From Hyphomicrobiales bacterium (lineage in GTDB: Bacteria > Pseudomonadota > Alphaproteobacteria > Rhizobiales > Rhizobiaceae): 64,000 nt of DNA. This document shows positions 8,184 to 16,023 of this stretch, piece after piece. Below the pieces are notes generated by a model. It made no database searches, was not told the origin of the DNA, and worked only from the letters and a program-made list of their open reading frames with translations. The first letter of the stretch is position 1. The number at the start of each line of letters is the position of its first letter. The stretch covers positions 44,961 to 108,960 of the forward strand of contig UCII01000018.1 of NCBI GenBank assembly GCA_900472485.1, in the 5' to 3' direction. The position numbers and the translations under genes are program-made.

Positions 8184-8711
8184 TTAGAGAATTGCTTTCA
8201 AGCTTTTGACAGAGGCATCGACGATCTCTTCGATCGTGGCGTCAATGTCGACCGTGACGACGCCGGGCTCGCCGGTCGGCACTTCCAAAGTCTGCAATTG
8301 GCTTTCGAGCAGCGACGTCGGCATGAAATGCCCCTTGCGCTCGCCCATACGCTTCGTCAGCAGCTCTTTCGAGCCTTCGAGATAGATGAAATAGAGGTGG
8401 CCACCGGCAGACGCCCGCAGCCGTTCGCGATAGACGCGCTTCAGCGCCGAGCAGGTAACGGCAACGCCTTCGCCTTTCGCAAGACTTGCCGATATTTCCT
8501 GGCCGATCTTTTCCAGCCAGGGCCAGCGATCCTCGTCCGTCAGGGGGATGCCCTTGCTCATCTTCTCGACGTTGGCGGCCGGATGCAGGGCATCGCCTTC
8601 GATGAAATGGATGCCGAGCTGAGCAGCCACGCCCTCGCCGATTGAAGATTTGCCGCTGCCGCTGACACCCATGACGATGATGGCAAACGGGATTTTGGAT
8701 GTTTCACTCAT
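8184..8711 (-). CDS. gntK: Gluconokinase
   Basis: A 175-residue P-loop kinase of the GntK/IdnK family that phosphorylates D-gluconate to 6-phosphogluconate. The Walker A motif GVSGSGKSS is near residues 15-23. The family's substrate region FIEGDALHPAANVEKMSKGIPLTDEDRWPW is present in two adjoining parts, and TCSALKRVYRERLR and ERKGHFMPTSLLESQ also match GntK. Length is normal. The product enters the Entner-Doudoroff route whose edd gene is about 43 kb away in this window. No gnt regulator or permease is next to it. Confidence 0.95.
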   Translation of the reverse strand: MSETSKIPFAIIVMGVSGSGKSSIGEGVAAQLGIHFIEGDALHPAANVEKMSKGIPLTDEDRWPWLEKIGQEISASLAKGEGVAVTCSALKRVYRERLRASAGGHLYFIYLEGSKELLTKRMGERKGHFMPTSLLESQLQTLEVPTGEPGVVTVDIDATIEEIVDASVKSLKAIL

Positions 8712-8785
8712 GTTGTCTTCTGCCTTGAATGACGGATGCCAATGATCGTCAGGCGGGTCTGCCGTCGACGCATCCGATTGCCTAG

Positions 8786-8927
8786 CCCCTCACCCTAGCC
8801 CTCTCCCCGTAAACGGGGCGAGGGAACGACGGAGCAAGCCAATCGGTCACCGCGCCTAGGACAAGCAGCGCTAGGCAAGATCAGCCCCCTCGCCCCGTTT
8901 ACGGGGAGAGGGTTGGGGTGAGGGGCA
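8786..8927. repeat. Long inverted repeat with 40-bp arms, each containing a CCCCGT-AAACGGGG palindrome
   Basis: The left arm (8786-8825) and the reverse complement of the right arm (8888-8927) agree at 38 of 40 positions. Each arm itself contains the self-complementary core CCCCGTAAACGGGG next to CCCTCACCCT-type sequence. The arms are separated by 62 bases with no gene. The element fills the gap between gntK (start 8711) and dppF (stop 8973). It resembles the dispersed intergenic palindromic elements seen in many proteobacterial genomes (the RIME/REP class); I cannot test copy number from one window. Either arm could act as a strong transcript end for dppF. Confidence 0.8.
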
Positions 8928-8972
8928 AGCAACAAGAGGCGAAAGTCGAACCTGCCCGATTCGCAACTTGGA

Positions 8973-9926
8973 TCAATCCAGCGGAAAGAAACAGGAAAAT
9001 TTATGCGTTCCCTCGCCCGCCAGTTCCGGCTCGACCTGCCGGCACTTGTCCTGGGCACGCCAGCAGCGCGGGTTGAAGTGGCATCCCTTCGGCGGATTGA
9101 GCGGCGACGGCAGCTCGCCCTGCAGGCGGATGCGGTTCTTCTCGCGATCCGGATCGGCGATCGGCGTCGCCGACAGAAGGGCAGCAGTATAGGGATGGCG
9201 CGGCCGGCTGAAGACCTCTTCGGCCGTGCCGGTTTCCACCGGACGTCCGAGATACATGACCATCACATCGTCTGCGATATGACGCACGACGGAGAGGCCA
9301 TGCGAGATGAAGAGATAGGCAAGCCCCATCTCTTTCTGCAGGTCCATCAAAAGGTTCAGGACTTGCGCCTGGATCGACAGATCGAGTGCGGACACCGGCT
9401 CATCGAGCACCAGCACCTTCGGCCGCAGCATCAGGGCACGCGCGATGGCGATGCGCTGGCGCTGGCCGCCCGAGAACATATGCGGGTAACGATCATAGTG
9501 TTCCGGACGCAGACCGACGCGTGCCATCATCTCCTCCACCTTGCGGCGGCGGGTGGCGGCATCATCATCCGTGTTGATCTTCAGCGGCTCTTCCAGGATG
9601 GAGCCGACCTTCTGGCGCGGGTTCAGCGAGCCATAGGGGTTCTGAAACACGATCTGCACGGCGCTGCGCAGGCTGCGGTCGCCGAGCCTGGCGGGCTTGC
9701 CGTCGATCAGCAGCTCGCCAGCCGTCGGGTTTTCGATCATCGTCACCAGACGAGCGAGCGTTGACTTACCGCAGCCGGATTCACCAACAACGGCCAACGT
9801 GCGGCCTGACTGCAGGCTGAAGCTGACGCCGTTCAGCGCCTTGACCGTCGCTTCCGGTTTGAAGGTGCCCCGCTTGACGGTGTAGAAGCGGGCGAGATCG
9901 CGCCCTTCGAGAACAGCGCCGGTCAT
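8973..9926 (-). CDS. dppF: Dipeptide/oligopeptide ABC transporter ATP-binding protein DppF
   Basis: A 317-residue ATPase of a peptide/nickel-type importer. Walker A GESGCGKST, Q-loop region QIVFQNPYGSLNPR, signature FSGGQRQRIAIARAL and Walker B VLVLDEPVSALD are all present. The C-terminal oligopeptide/dipeptide transporter domain is seen in CHFNPRCWRAQDKC, whose cysteines match the Fe-S or metal motif of this subfamily. ATG 9926 is chosen because it makes an ATGA overlap with the dppD stop and starts the conserved domain; the longer ORF start at 10052 is inside dppD. It is the last gene of dppABCDF. Confidence 0.92.
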   Translation of the reverse strand: MTGAVLEGRDLARFYTVKRGTFKPEATVKALNGVSFSLQSGRTLAVVGESGCGKSTLARLVTMIENPTAGELLIDGKPARLGDRSLRSAVQIVFQNPYGSLNPRQKVGSILEEPLKINTDDDAATRRRKVEEMMARVGLRPEHYDRYPHMFSGGQRQRIAIARALMLRPKVLVLDEPVSALDLSIQAQVLNLLMDLQKEMGLAYLFISHGLSVVRHIADDVMVMYLGRPVETGTAEEVFSRPRHPYTAALLSATPIADPDREKNRIRLQGELPSPLNPPKGCHFNPRCWRAQDKCRQVEPELAGEGTHKFSCFFPLD

Positions 9927-10939
9927 GCGGCACCTCCTGCTTTTTGCGTGGTGGCAATGCCGGGATGGCCGAGCGGCTTGCCATGTTGCAGCGGATAATT
10001 GCATAGCGCTACGCCCAGTTCGGGCCCCTGACGCTTGACGCCCTTGTCGCATTCCAGCGTTGCAAAGGAGCAGCGCGGCGCAAAGAGACAGCCAGTCGGC
10101 CGATCGTGCTGACCGGGAACGACGCCGGCGATCGATGGCAGGCGCTCGCCGACCTCGGCGCGCTCCGGCAGAGCCGAAAGAAGGGCTGCCGTATAGGGAT
10201 GATGCGGATCGCGGAACAGTTCCTTGACCGGCTGCTCCTCGACCTTCTGGCCGGCATATTGCACCTGCACGCGCTCCGCCGTTTCGGCAACGACGCCCAT
10301 GTCGTGGGTAATGAGCACGAGCGCCATGCCCTGCTCCCGCTGCAAGCGCACGAGCAGGTCGAGGATCTGCGCCTGGATCGTCACGTCGAGGGCGGTCGTG
10401 GGCTCGTCTGCGATCAGCAGCTTCGGATTGCAGGCGAGAGCCATGGCGATCATGACGCGCTGGCTCATACCACCGGACATCTGATGCGGGAAGTTCGACA
10501 AGCGATCCGCAGGGGCTGGAATGCCGACGAGATTCAACAGCTCGATCGAGCGTTCACGGCGCGCCTTGCGGTCGAGGCCCATATGGATGCGGAGCGTCTC
10601 GCCGAGCTGGAAGCCGACCGTGAAGCACGGGTTGAGGCTCGACATCGGCTCCTGGAAGATCATGGCCATGTCCTTGCCGATGATCTTGCGGCGCTGACGC
10701 GAGGAGATACCGCGCAGGTCCTTGCCATCGAACATCATGCGGTCGGCGGTGATCTTCGCCGTCCAGGGCAGAAGGCCCATCATGGCAAGCATGGATACGG
10801 ATTTGCCGGAACCAGATTCGCCGACGATCGACAGGATCTCTCCCTTGTCGCATGTCAGCGAGACGCCATCGACCGCCCGGAAAAGGCCGGACGAGGTCTG
10901 GAATTCGACGGAGAGGTTTTCAATATCGAGGAGTGCCAT
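9923..10939 (-). CDS. dppD: Dipeptide ABC transporter ATP-binding protein DppD
   Basis: A 338-residue ATPase partner of DppF. It has Walker A GESGSGKSVS, the Q-loop segment MIFQEPMSSLNPCF, the signature MSGGMSQRVMIAMAL (a variant of LSGGQ usual in DppD/OppD) and Walker B LLIADEPTTALDVT. The C-terminal domain contains GCLFAPRCSFATLEC. The start ATG at 10939 shares one base with the dppC TAA (TAATG), so translation is probably coupled; the apparent 5' extension to 11095 is a reading frame inside dppC. Peptides, and in some bacteria haem or 5-aminolevulinate, are substrates of such systems. Confidence 0.92.
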   Translation of the reverse strand: MALLDIENLSVEFQTSSGLFRAVDGVSLTCDKGEILSIVGESGSGKSVSMLAMMGLLPWTAKITADRMMFDGKDLRGISSRQRRKIIGKDMAMIFQEPMSSLNPCFTVGFQLGETLRIHMGLDRKARRERSIELLNLVGIPAPADRLSNFPHQMSGGMSQRVMIAMALACNPKLLIADEPTTALDVTIQAQILDLLVRLQREQGMALVLITHDMGVVAETAERVQVQYAGQKVEEQPVKELFRDPHHPYTAALLSALPERAEVGERLPSIAGVVPGQHDRPTGCLFAPRCSFATLECDKGVKRQGPELGVALCNYPLQHGKPLGHPGIATTQKAGGAA

Positions 10940-11847
10940 TACGACCTCTTCAGCTTCGGGTCGAAGGCATCGCGCAGGCCGTCGCCCATCAGGTTGATGG
11001 CGAGCACCGTGATCAGGATGCAGAGACCGGGGAAAGTAACGAGCCAAGGGTTGCTCTGGAAGAATTCGCGCGAGTCGGCGAGCATCGTGCCCCATTCCGG
11101 CGTCGGCGGCTGGGCGCCTTGGCCGAGAAAGCCGAGCGCGGCGGCTTCGAGAATGGCGGCCGAGAAGGCGAGTGTCGCCTGCACGATCAGCGGACCCAGA
11201 CAGTTCGGAAGTATGGTCTTGAACATCAGCCGCAGATGGCCCGCGCCGGCAACCCGCGAGGCGATGACATATTCCTTGTCCCGCTCGGCCATGACGGAGG
11301 CGCGCGTCAGACGGACGAAATGCGGCTGGTTGACGATCGAGATTGCGATCATCGCATTGATCAGACCCGGGCCGAGGATTGCCACGAGCACTAGGGCGAG
11401 CAGCAGCGACGGAACCGCAAGAATGATGTCCATGACACGCATGATGATCGTGTCGATACGACCACGGGCATAGCCGGCGACAAGTCCGATCAAAATGCCG
11501 ACTATCGCCGAAAGCGAGGCGACGACGAGGCCGATGAACAGCGAGAAGCGCGTGCCGTAAATGAGGCGCGACAGGAGATCGCGACCGTTGGCATCGGTGC
11601 CGAGCAGGAAACTGCTGTTGCTGCCCTCCGCCCAGGCGGGCGGCAGGCGCTGCATATCGCTGCCGTAGGCAATATCGGGATTATGCGGCGCCACGACGCC
11701 GGCAAAGATTGCCAGAAACAGGACGAAGAGGAAGATCGCAAGGCCGATGACGGCGCCCTTGTTGCGAGAGAAATAATACCAGAACTCCGCAAGAGCGGAA
11801 GGACGGTCGGATTTGACACTAACCGTTTTGACGCTAACCGTGCTCAT
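10939..11847 (-). CDS. dppC: Dipeptide ABC transporter permease DppC
   Basis: A 302-residue inner-membrane permease. The N-terminal OppC_N-type segment precedes a first helix (VIGLAIFLFVLFLAIFAGVV). The large first periplasmic loop contains FLLGTDANGRDLLSRL, a strong DppC/OppC signature, and the cytoplasmic EAA loop is seen around EYVIASRVAGAGHLRLM. Four further helices follow. It pairs with DppB to form the channel. The start lies 9 bases after the dppB stop and the stop overlaps dppD. Confidence 0.92.
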   Translation of the reverse strand: MSTVSVKTVSVKSDRPSALAEFWYYFSRNKGAVIGLAIFLFVLFLAIFAGVVAPHNPDIAYGSDMQRLPPAWAEGSNSSFLLGTDANGRDLLSRLIYGTRFSLFIGLVVASLSAIVGILIGLVAGYARGRIDTIIMRVMDIILAVPSLLLALVLVAILGPGLINAMIAISIVNQPHFVRLTRASVMAERDKEYVIASRVAGAGHLRLMFKTILPNCLGPLIVQATLAFSAAILEAAALGFLGQGAQPPTPEWGTMLADSREFFQSNPWLVTFPGLCILITVLAINLMGDGLRDAFDPKLKRS

Positions 11848-11856
11848 GGGCCGCTC

Positions 11857-12861
11857 CTAGTGACGAATGCGTGGATTGACGAAGCCGTAGAGCAGGTCGA
11901 CGACGAGATTGACGAGCATGACGATGCCGGCGATCAGCAACAAGCCGCCCTGCACCACCGGATAATCGCGCTTGAAGACCGCATCGATCATCCATTTGCC
12001 GATACCCGGCCAGGAGAAGATGCTTTCCGTCAGGATGGCGCCGCCGAGCAGCACGCCGACCTGCAGGCCAATCGTGGTGACGACGGGGATCATCGCATTT
12101 CGCAGTGCATGTACCGAAACGACGCGCAGCGGCGAGAGGCCCTTGGAGCGGGCCGTACGCACATAATCCTCGCCGAGCACTTCGAGCATCGCCGAGCGCG
12201 TCTGGCGGGCGATAACGGCGAGCGGGATCGTGCCAAGCACGATGGTCGGCAGGATCAGCGAATTGAAAGCGGACCAGAAGGCGCCCTTTTGGCCGGACAG
12301 AAGGCTATCGATCAGCATGAAGCCGGTGATCGGCTTGAAGAAATAGATGAGTCCGATACGGCCCGAAACCGGCGTCCAGTGCAGATAGCCGTTGAAGACG
12401 ATGATAAGCAGCAAGCCCCACCAGAAGATCGGCATGGAATAGCCGACGAGGGCGACGCCCATGACGCTCTGGTCGAACCACGTGCCCCGCTTCACGGCGG
12501 CGAAAACGCCGGCCGGTATGCCAAGACAGATCGCGAGGATCATGGCACAGATCGACAGCTCGAGCGTGGCCGGGAAGAAGGTCAAAAAGTCGGTCAGCAC
12601 GTCACGCTTTGTGGTGATCGAGGTGCCGAGATCGCCATGAAGGGCATTCCAGATATATCGGCCGTACTGCACGACCATCGGCTGGTCGTAGCCGAGATCG
12701 TGGGTGATCTGCGCATGGCGTTCCGGCGACATGACGCGTTCGCCCGACAGCAGCATGACAGGATCGCCGGGAAGCAGGCGGATGAAAGAGAAGGCGACGA
12801 TCGATACGCCGAGGAATGTCGGGATCAGCACCGCTAGCCGGCTGAGGAGAAATCGCAACAT
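11857..12861 (-). CDS. dppB: Dipeptide ABC transporter permease DppB
   Basis: A 334-residue inner-membrane permease beginning MLRFLLSRLAVLIPTFLGVS, the typical first helix of DppB/OppB proteins. The periplasmic loop PGDPVMLLSGERVMSPE and the EAA-type loop EDYVRTARSKGLSPLRVV match the family. The C-terminal ESIFSWPGIGKWMIDAV is also diagnostic. It lies after dppA with an 89-base gap holding two hairpins, the only sizeable gap in the operon. Confidence 0.93.
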   Translation of the reverse strand: MLRFLLSRLAVLIPTFLGVSIVAFSFIRLLPGDPVMLLSGERVMSPERHAQITHDLGYDQPMVVQYGRYIWNALHGDLGTSITTKRDVLTDFLTFFPATLELSICAMILAICLGIPAGVFAAVKRGTWFDQSVMGVALVGYSMPIFWWGLLLIIVFNGYLHWTPVSGRIGLIYFFKPITGFMLIDSLLSGQKGAFWSAFNSLILPTIVLGTIPLAVIARQTRSAMLEVLGEDYVRTARSKGLSPLRVVSVHALRNAMIPVVTTIGLQVGVLLGGAILTESIFSWPGIGKWMIDAVFKRDYPVVQGGLLLIAGIVMLVNLVVDLLYGFVNPRIRH

Positions 12862-12880
12862 GGCAGATGTCCAAATTTTT

Positions 12881-12932
12881 CCGGCGGTCAGACAGAGTGT
12901 CTGACCGCCGGGTCGCCCGGTCCTAGCCGGGC
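12881..12932 (-). promoter_or_regulatory. Tandem intercistronic hairpins between dppA and dppB
   Basis: On the transcript a 6-bp hairpin (arms 12915-12920 and 12927-12932, GCCCGG/CCGGGC) is followed by a perfect 14-bp stem with a 3-base loop (arms 12881-12894 and 12898-12911). The bases after the larger stem on the coding strand are A-rich before TTT, not a clean U-tract. It therefore looks more like a 3'-end stabiliser or partial terminator that raises dppA mRNA over the permease genes than a full terminator. Confidence 0.7.
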
Positions 12933-12950
12933 ATTCTCACAGATTTTTCG

Positions 12951-14546
12951 TTATTCGGCGATATCGACGCCGTCGAAGCGGTGAACGCCAACCGGATCCT
13001 GATGATAGCCGGAGACATTCTTCGTCATCGGGACGAACTCTTCCGAATGGTCGATGGTCATCCAGGGTGCTTCGCGCTTGAAGACGACCTGAGCCTGTTC
13101 GTAGAGCTTGGTGCGCTCCTTGACATCAGCCGTCTGCTTGGCCTTCTTCACCAGATCGTCGAATTCCTTGTTGCACCACTGTGCACGGTTGTTGCCGCCG
13201 ACAGCGTCACAGCCGAGCAGCGTGTCAAGGAAGTTGTCCGGGTCGCCGTTGTCACCGGTCCAGCCGAGGATGGCTGCGCCGTCACGGTCCTTGGCGGAAG
13301 AGAGCTTCAGGTACTGGGCCCAGTCATAGGTGACGATCTCGACCTTGACGCCGATCTTGGCAAGGTCCGCCTGCATCAGCTCGGCAGCGCGGCGGGCGTT
13401 CAGCATGTACGGGCGCGACACCGGCATCGCCCAGATCTTCATGCTGAGATCCTTGACGCCGGCCTTTTCGAGCAGCTTCTTGGCTTCTTCCGGATTGAAG
13501 GCGTCGTCCTTGATGTCCTTGTTGTAGGACCACATGGTCGGCGGGATCGGGTTGGTCGCAACCTTACCGGAACCTTGGAAGACGGCGTCGACAATGGCCT
13601 GCTTGTTGACAGCCATGTTGATCGCCTTGCGCACTTCGACCTTGTCGAACGGAGCGACCAGCGTGTTGTAGGCGAGGTAGGAGACGTTCAGGCCGGCCTG
13701 CTCAAGAACCTTGAGGTTCTTGTCGGCCTTGAGGTCCTTGATATCGGCCGCATTCGGGTAAGGCATGATGTTGCACTCGCCCGACTTCAGCTTCTGCGCG
13801 CGGACGGAGGCGTCGGGCGTGATCGCGAAGACGAGATCGTCGATCTTTTCCTTGCCCTTGAAGTAGGTTTCGTTCGCCTTGTAGCGGATGACGGCATCCG
13901 GCTGATAGGCGACGAAGGCGAATGGACCGGTGCCGAGCGGCTGCTGGTTCATCTGTTCCATCTTCTTGTCGGCCTGCAGCTTGTCTGCATATTCCTTCGA
14001 GAGGATCGAGGCGAAGTCCATGGCAAGGTCAGCGAGGAAGGGAGCTTCCGGACGGTTCAGGACGAACTTGACAGTGAGGTCGTCAACCTTGTCGATCGAC
14101 TTGATGAGCTTCGGGAAACCCATACCATCGGCATATTCATAAGAGCCGCCGGCGACATACTTTGCCCAGGGGCTGTCCGTGCCCAGCTGACGGCTGATCG
14201 AGAAGATCACGTCATCGGCGTTAAAATCGCGCGTCGGCGTGAAATAGTCGTTCGTTTGGAACTTCACGCCCTTGCGGAGCTTGAAAGTGTATTCCTTGCC
14301 ATCCGGAGACACGGTCCAGCTTTCCGCGAGACCCGGCTCGATTTCGGTGCTGCCATGCTTAAATTCGACAAGGCGGCTATAGACTGTGCGCGACGCGGCG
14401 TCGAAAGTATTGCCTCCGGTGTAGAGACCCGGGTCAAAACCTTCCGGCGAGCTTTCCGAGCAATAGACAAGCGTTTTTGACCAGGCGGACGTCGCCATGA
14501 CCGAAGCCAAGGCTGTCACTGCCAGCAGGACAGAAATCTTTTTCAT
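12951..14546 (-). CDS. dppA: Periplasmic dipeptide-binding protein DppA (SBP family 5)
   Basis: A 531-residue extracytoplasmic binding protein. The signal peptide is MKKISVLLAVTALASVMATS with cleavage near the following AWSK. The mature start KTLVYCSESSPEGFDPGLYT and the later YRLVEFKHGSTEIEPGLAESW-type region match family 5 peptide-binding proteins (DppA/haem-binding group). It would deliver di- or tripeptides to DppBC. ATG 14546 is chosen because it exposes the signal peptide and follows GGGAAACG; the ORF could open at 14606 but that start adds a polar leader. First gene of dppABCDF, lying just downstream of rirA on the same strand with the rirA terminator between. Confidence 0.94.
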   Translation of the reverse strand: MKKISVLLAVTALASVMATSAWSKTLVYCSESSPEGFDPGLYTGGNTFDAASRTVYSRLVEFKHGSTEIEPGLAESWTVSPDGKEYTFKLRKGVKFQTNDYFTPTRDFNADDVIFSISRQLGTDSPWAKYVAGGSYEYADGMGFPKLIKSIDKVDDLTVKFVLNRPEAPFLADLAMDFASILSKEYADKLQADKKMEQMNQQPLGTGPFAFVAYQPDAVIRYKANETYFKGKEKIDDLVFAITPDASVRAQKLKSGECNIMPYPNAADIKDLKADKNLKVLEQAGLNVSYLAYNTLVAPFDKVEVRKAINMAVNKQAIVDAVFQGSGKVATNPIPPTMWSYNKDIKDDAFNPEEAKKLLEKAGVKDLSMKIWAMPVSRPYMLNARRAAELMQADLAKIGVKVEIVTYDWAQYLKLSSAKDRDGAAILGWTGDNGDPDNFLDTLLGCDAVGGNNRAQWCNKEFDDLVKKAKQTADVKERTKLYEQAQVVFKREAPWMTIDHSEEFVPMTKNVSGYHQDPVGVHRFDGVDIAE

Positions 14547-14832
14547 GATATCGTTTCCCAGATTTGTTATTCTTTTGAAGCCGTGGACACCACCAGAGGT
14601 TCCCATCCGGATCGCGCCGATGGAACTTTATTTTAAGTTTGAAAGCAACAAGCGCCGCCTAAAATTTTTCCAATTTCTAGAGTTTGGAAATTTTTGGATG
14701 AAAAAACCACTGGATTGATAATTTTCTGGCAAAAAACTGCATGCTTTTAGTGGATTCGGAACGATTTGCCGTTTTCCTCTTTCAATCCGCCAACCGCCTA
14801 TTGCCCGGATAGGAGGCAATACAAACGAAAAT
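14547..14832. other. dppA upstream region without genes
   Basis: An A/T-rich stretch of 286 bases between the rirA terminator and dppA. It holds an imperfect inverted repeat with 7-base arms (TTTCCAA at about 14668 and TTGGAAA at about 14685, 10-base spacer) and several A/T hexamers that could be promoter parts, but no -35/-10 pair I would defend. No ORF or RNA gene seen. Confidence 0.4.
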
Positions 14833-14857
14833 CCGCAGCTACCGGCGGTAACTGCGG
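14833..14857 (-). terminator. Rho-independent terminator of rirA
   Basis: An 11-bp stem (CCGCAGCTACC against GGTAACTGCGG, one mismatch) with a GGC loop, 31 bases past the rirA stop. On the coding strand it is followed by ATTTTCGTTT. It separates rirA from dppA. Confidence 0.7.
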
Positions 14858-14887
14858 ACCGAAACTGTTCGAATTTCAGACGACTGA

Positions 14888-15376
14888 TCAGGCGGCCGGG
14901 GCTGCGATCACCGGCTTCTTCGCGATCGCCTTGTGATCCTTATCGGTGAGGCCAAGGAGGAAATTGATCTGGGGGCGGGCCTTGACGAGGTCGTCGATGG
15001 AATATTCGGTCAGAACGTCGAAGAAGGCGTTGAGCGCCTTGCGCAACGCCGAGTTGAGGCCGCAGCTATCGACCAACGGGCATTCCACCACGCCGTCCTC
15101 GAAGCATTCCGCCATGGCGAAACTGTCTTCGGTGACGCGGACGACGTCGAACAGGCTGATATCGGTCGCGGGTTTGCCAAGGCGTACGCCGCCATTACGG
15201 CCACGCACCGTTTCGACAAGCCCTGCCTTGGTCAACGGCTGCAGGATCTTGAAGAGGAACAGCTCGGACACGCTGTATGCCTTGGCTATTTCCGGAATTC
15301 GGCTCAGATGGCCTTCATTGGCGGCGCAATACATCAGCATGCGCACTGCGTAATTGGTCTGCTTGGTCAAGCGCAT
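14888..15376 (-). CDS. rirA: Rhizobial iron regulator RirA (Rrf2 family)
   Basis: A 162-residue Rrf2-family transcription factor. The N-terminus MRLTKQTNYAVRMLMYCA and the winged helix (IPEIAKAYSVSELFLFKILQ) match RirA closely. Three cysteines, Cys91, Cys99 and Cys105 in AECFEDGVVECPLVDSCG, are the ligands known to hold its Fe-S cluster. RirA with a cluster represses iron-uptake genes in iron-replete rhizobia; cluster loss relieves repression. I chose ATG 15376 since it begins the conserved family sequence; the frame stays open to 15724 but runs through the opposite VOC gene region. A promoter and palindrome lie just upstream. Confidence 0.95.
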   Translation of the reverse strand: MRLTKQTNYAVRMLMYCAANEGHLSRIPEIAKAYSVSELFLFKILQPLTKAGLVETVRGRNGGVRLGKPATDISLFDVVRVTEDSFAMAECFEDGVVECPLVDSCGLNSALRKALNAFFDVLTEYSIDDLVKARPQINFLLGLTDKDHKAIAKKPVIAAPAA

Positions 15377-15417
15377 GCCGATCTCCTGGAATCGAGGCTG
15401 CTTAGGGGCTGATCCCG

Positions 15418-15471
15418 TATATAGTGGCTTTCTTAGTTTTGAACAATTCCAAAATATGAAATTCATATTCA
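15418..15471 (-). promoter_or_regulatory. rirA promoter with candidate iron-responsive operator
   Basis: Reading towards rirA: a 17-base perfect palindrome (AATATGAA, A, TTCATATT; 15453-15469) that contains TGA-N9-TCA (15457-15471), the form of the IRO box recognised by RirA. It is followed by -35 TTGTTC (15441-15446), a 17-base spacer, and -10 TATATA (15418-15423). The promoter elements are near consensus for sigma-70. Whether RirA itself or Irr binds the palindrome is inference. Confidence 0.65.
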
Positions 15472-15530
15472 GCTTATTTAGAAAGCCGGCCGTCCAGCCC
15501 GTGCCGATCTCCAACCGGCCATGTCCAAAC

Positions 15531-15878
15531 TTATGGCACGGAAATCCAGACCGCCATTTCGCAGCCGCCCGGCTCACGGAAATGGAACCGACGACCGCCA
15601 GGAAAATCGAAAGCCGGACGGGTGATGACGCCGCCGGCAAATTCGATAGCGCGCTGGGCGGCTTCCAGATCGGTGGTGCGCACGACGGGCAACGGCGTTC
15701 CGGCCGCCTCTCCTGCATCGCCATCTATGCCGGCATCTATTCCGGCCGCCTCGATGACATGGTAGGTCGGTCCATAGCTGACAAAGCTCCAGTCGAAGGC
15801 TTCTTCGAAGAAGCGGCGGGTCTTCAGGCCGTCTTTCGACGGAAATTCGAGATAGTCGATCTGATAGGTCACGGCCAT
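15531..15878 (-). CDS. VOC/glyoxalase-like domain protein
   Basis: A 115-residue single-domain protein of the vicinal oxygen chelate superfamily, with beta-alpha-beta-beta-beta pattern: start YQIDYLEFPSKDGLKTRRFFEEAFDW in two parts, then DLEAAQRAIEFAGGVITRP and RRFHFREPGGCEMAVW. The C-terminal FREPGGCEMAVW matches the glyoxalase/bleomycin-resistance family's last metal-site strand. ATG 15878 follows GGGAGGG; the longer ORF start at 15935 is upstream of this site. Substrate unknown. It is transcribed alone, ahead of rirA. Confidence 0.75.
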   Translation of the reverse strand: MAVTYQIDYLEFPSKDGLKTRRFFEEAFDWSFVSYGPTYHVIEAAGIDAGIDGDAGEAAGTPLPVVRTTDLEAAQRAIEFAGGVITRPAFDFPGGRRFHFREPGGCEMAVWISVP

Positions 15879-15962
15879 CGCGCGGCCCTCCCGTTGTTCT
15901 TGTTTTGTTCTAAATGAAAACAGCGGCCCTGACAAGATGACTCCATCGAAAACAAACGCAAT

Positions 15963-15998
15963 AAAAAAGCCGCCGTCCGAACGGTGTCGGACGGCGGC
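15963..15998 (-). terminator. Rho-independent terminator of mmsA
   Basis: Perfect 12-bp stem (GCCGCCGTCCGA, loop ACGGTG, TCGGACGGCGGC) followed on the coding strand by six T, starting 26 bases past the mmsA stop. One of the clearest intrinsic terminators in the window. Confidence 0.9.
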
Positions 15999-16023
15999 CG
16001 ATACAAGCCAATGATTACGATGC

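Noticed and set aside
8786..8927. Possible start of a CRISPR array
   Set aside because: The two copies are inverted, not direct, only two are present, and there are no regular spacers or cas genes.
12981..14480. 499-codon open frame on the + strand
   Set aside because: It lies wholly opposite dppA, which has a signal peptide and clear family sequence. The antisense translation is a low-complexity V/R/D-rich product typical of shadows in GC-rich DNA.
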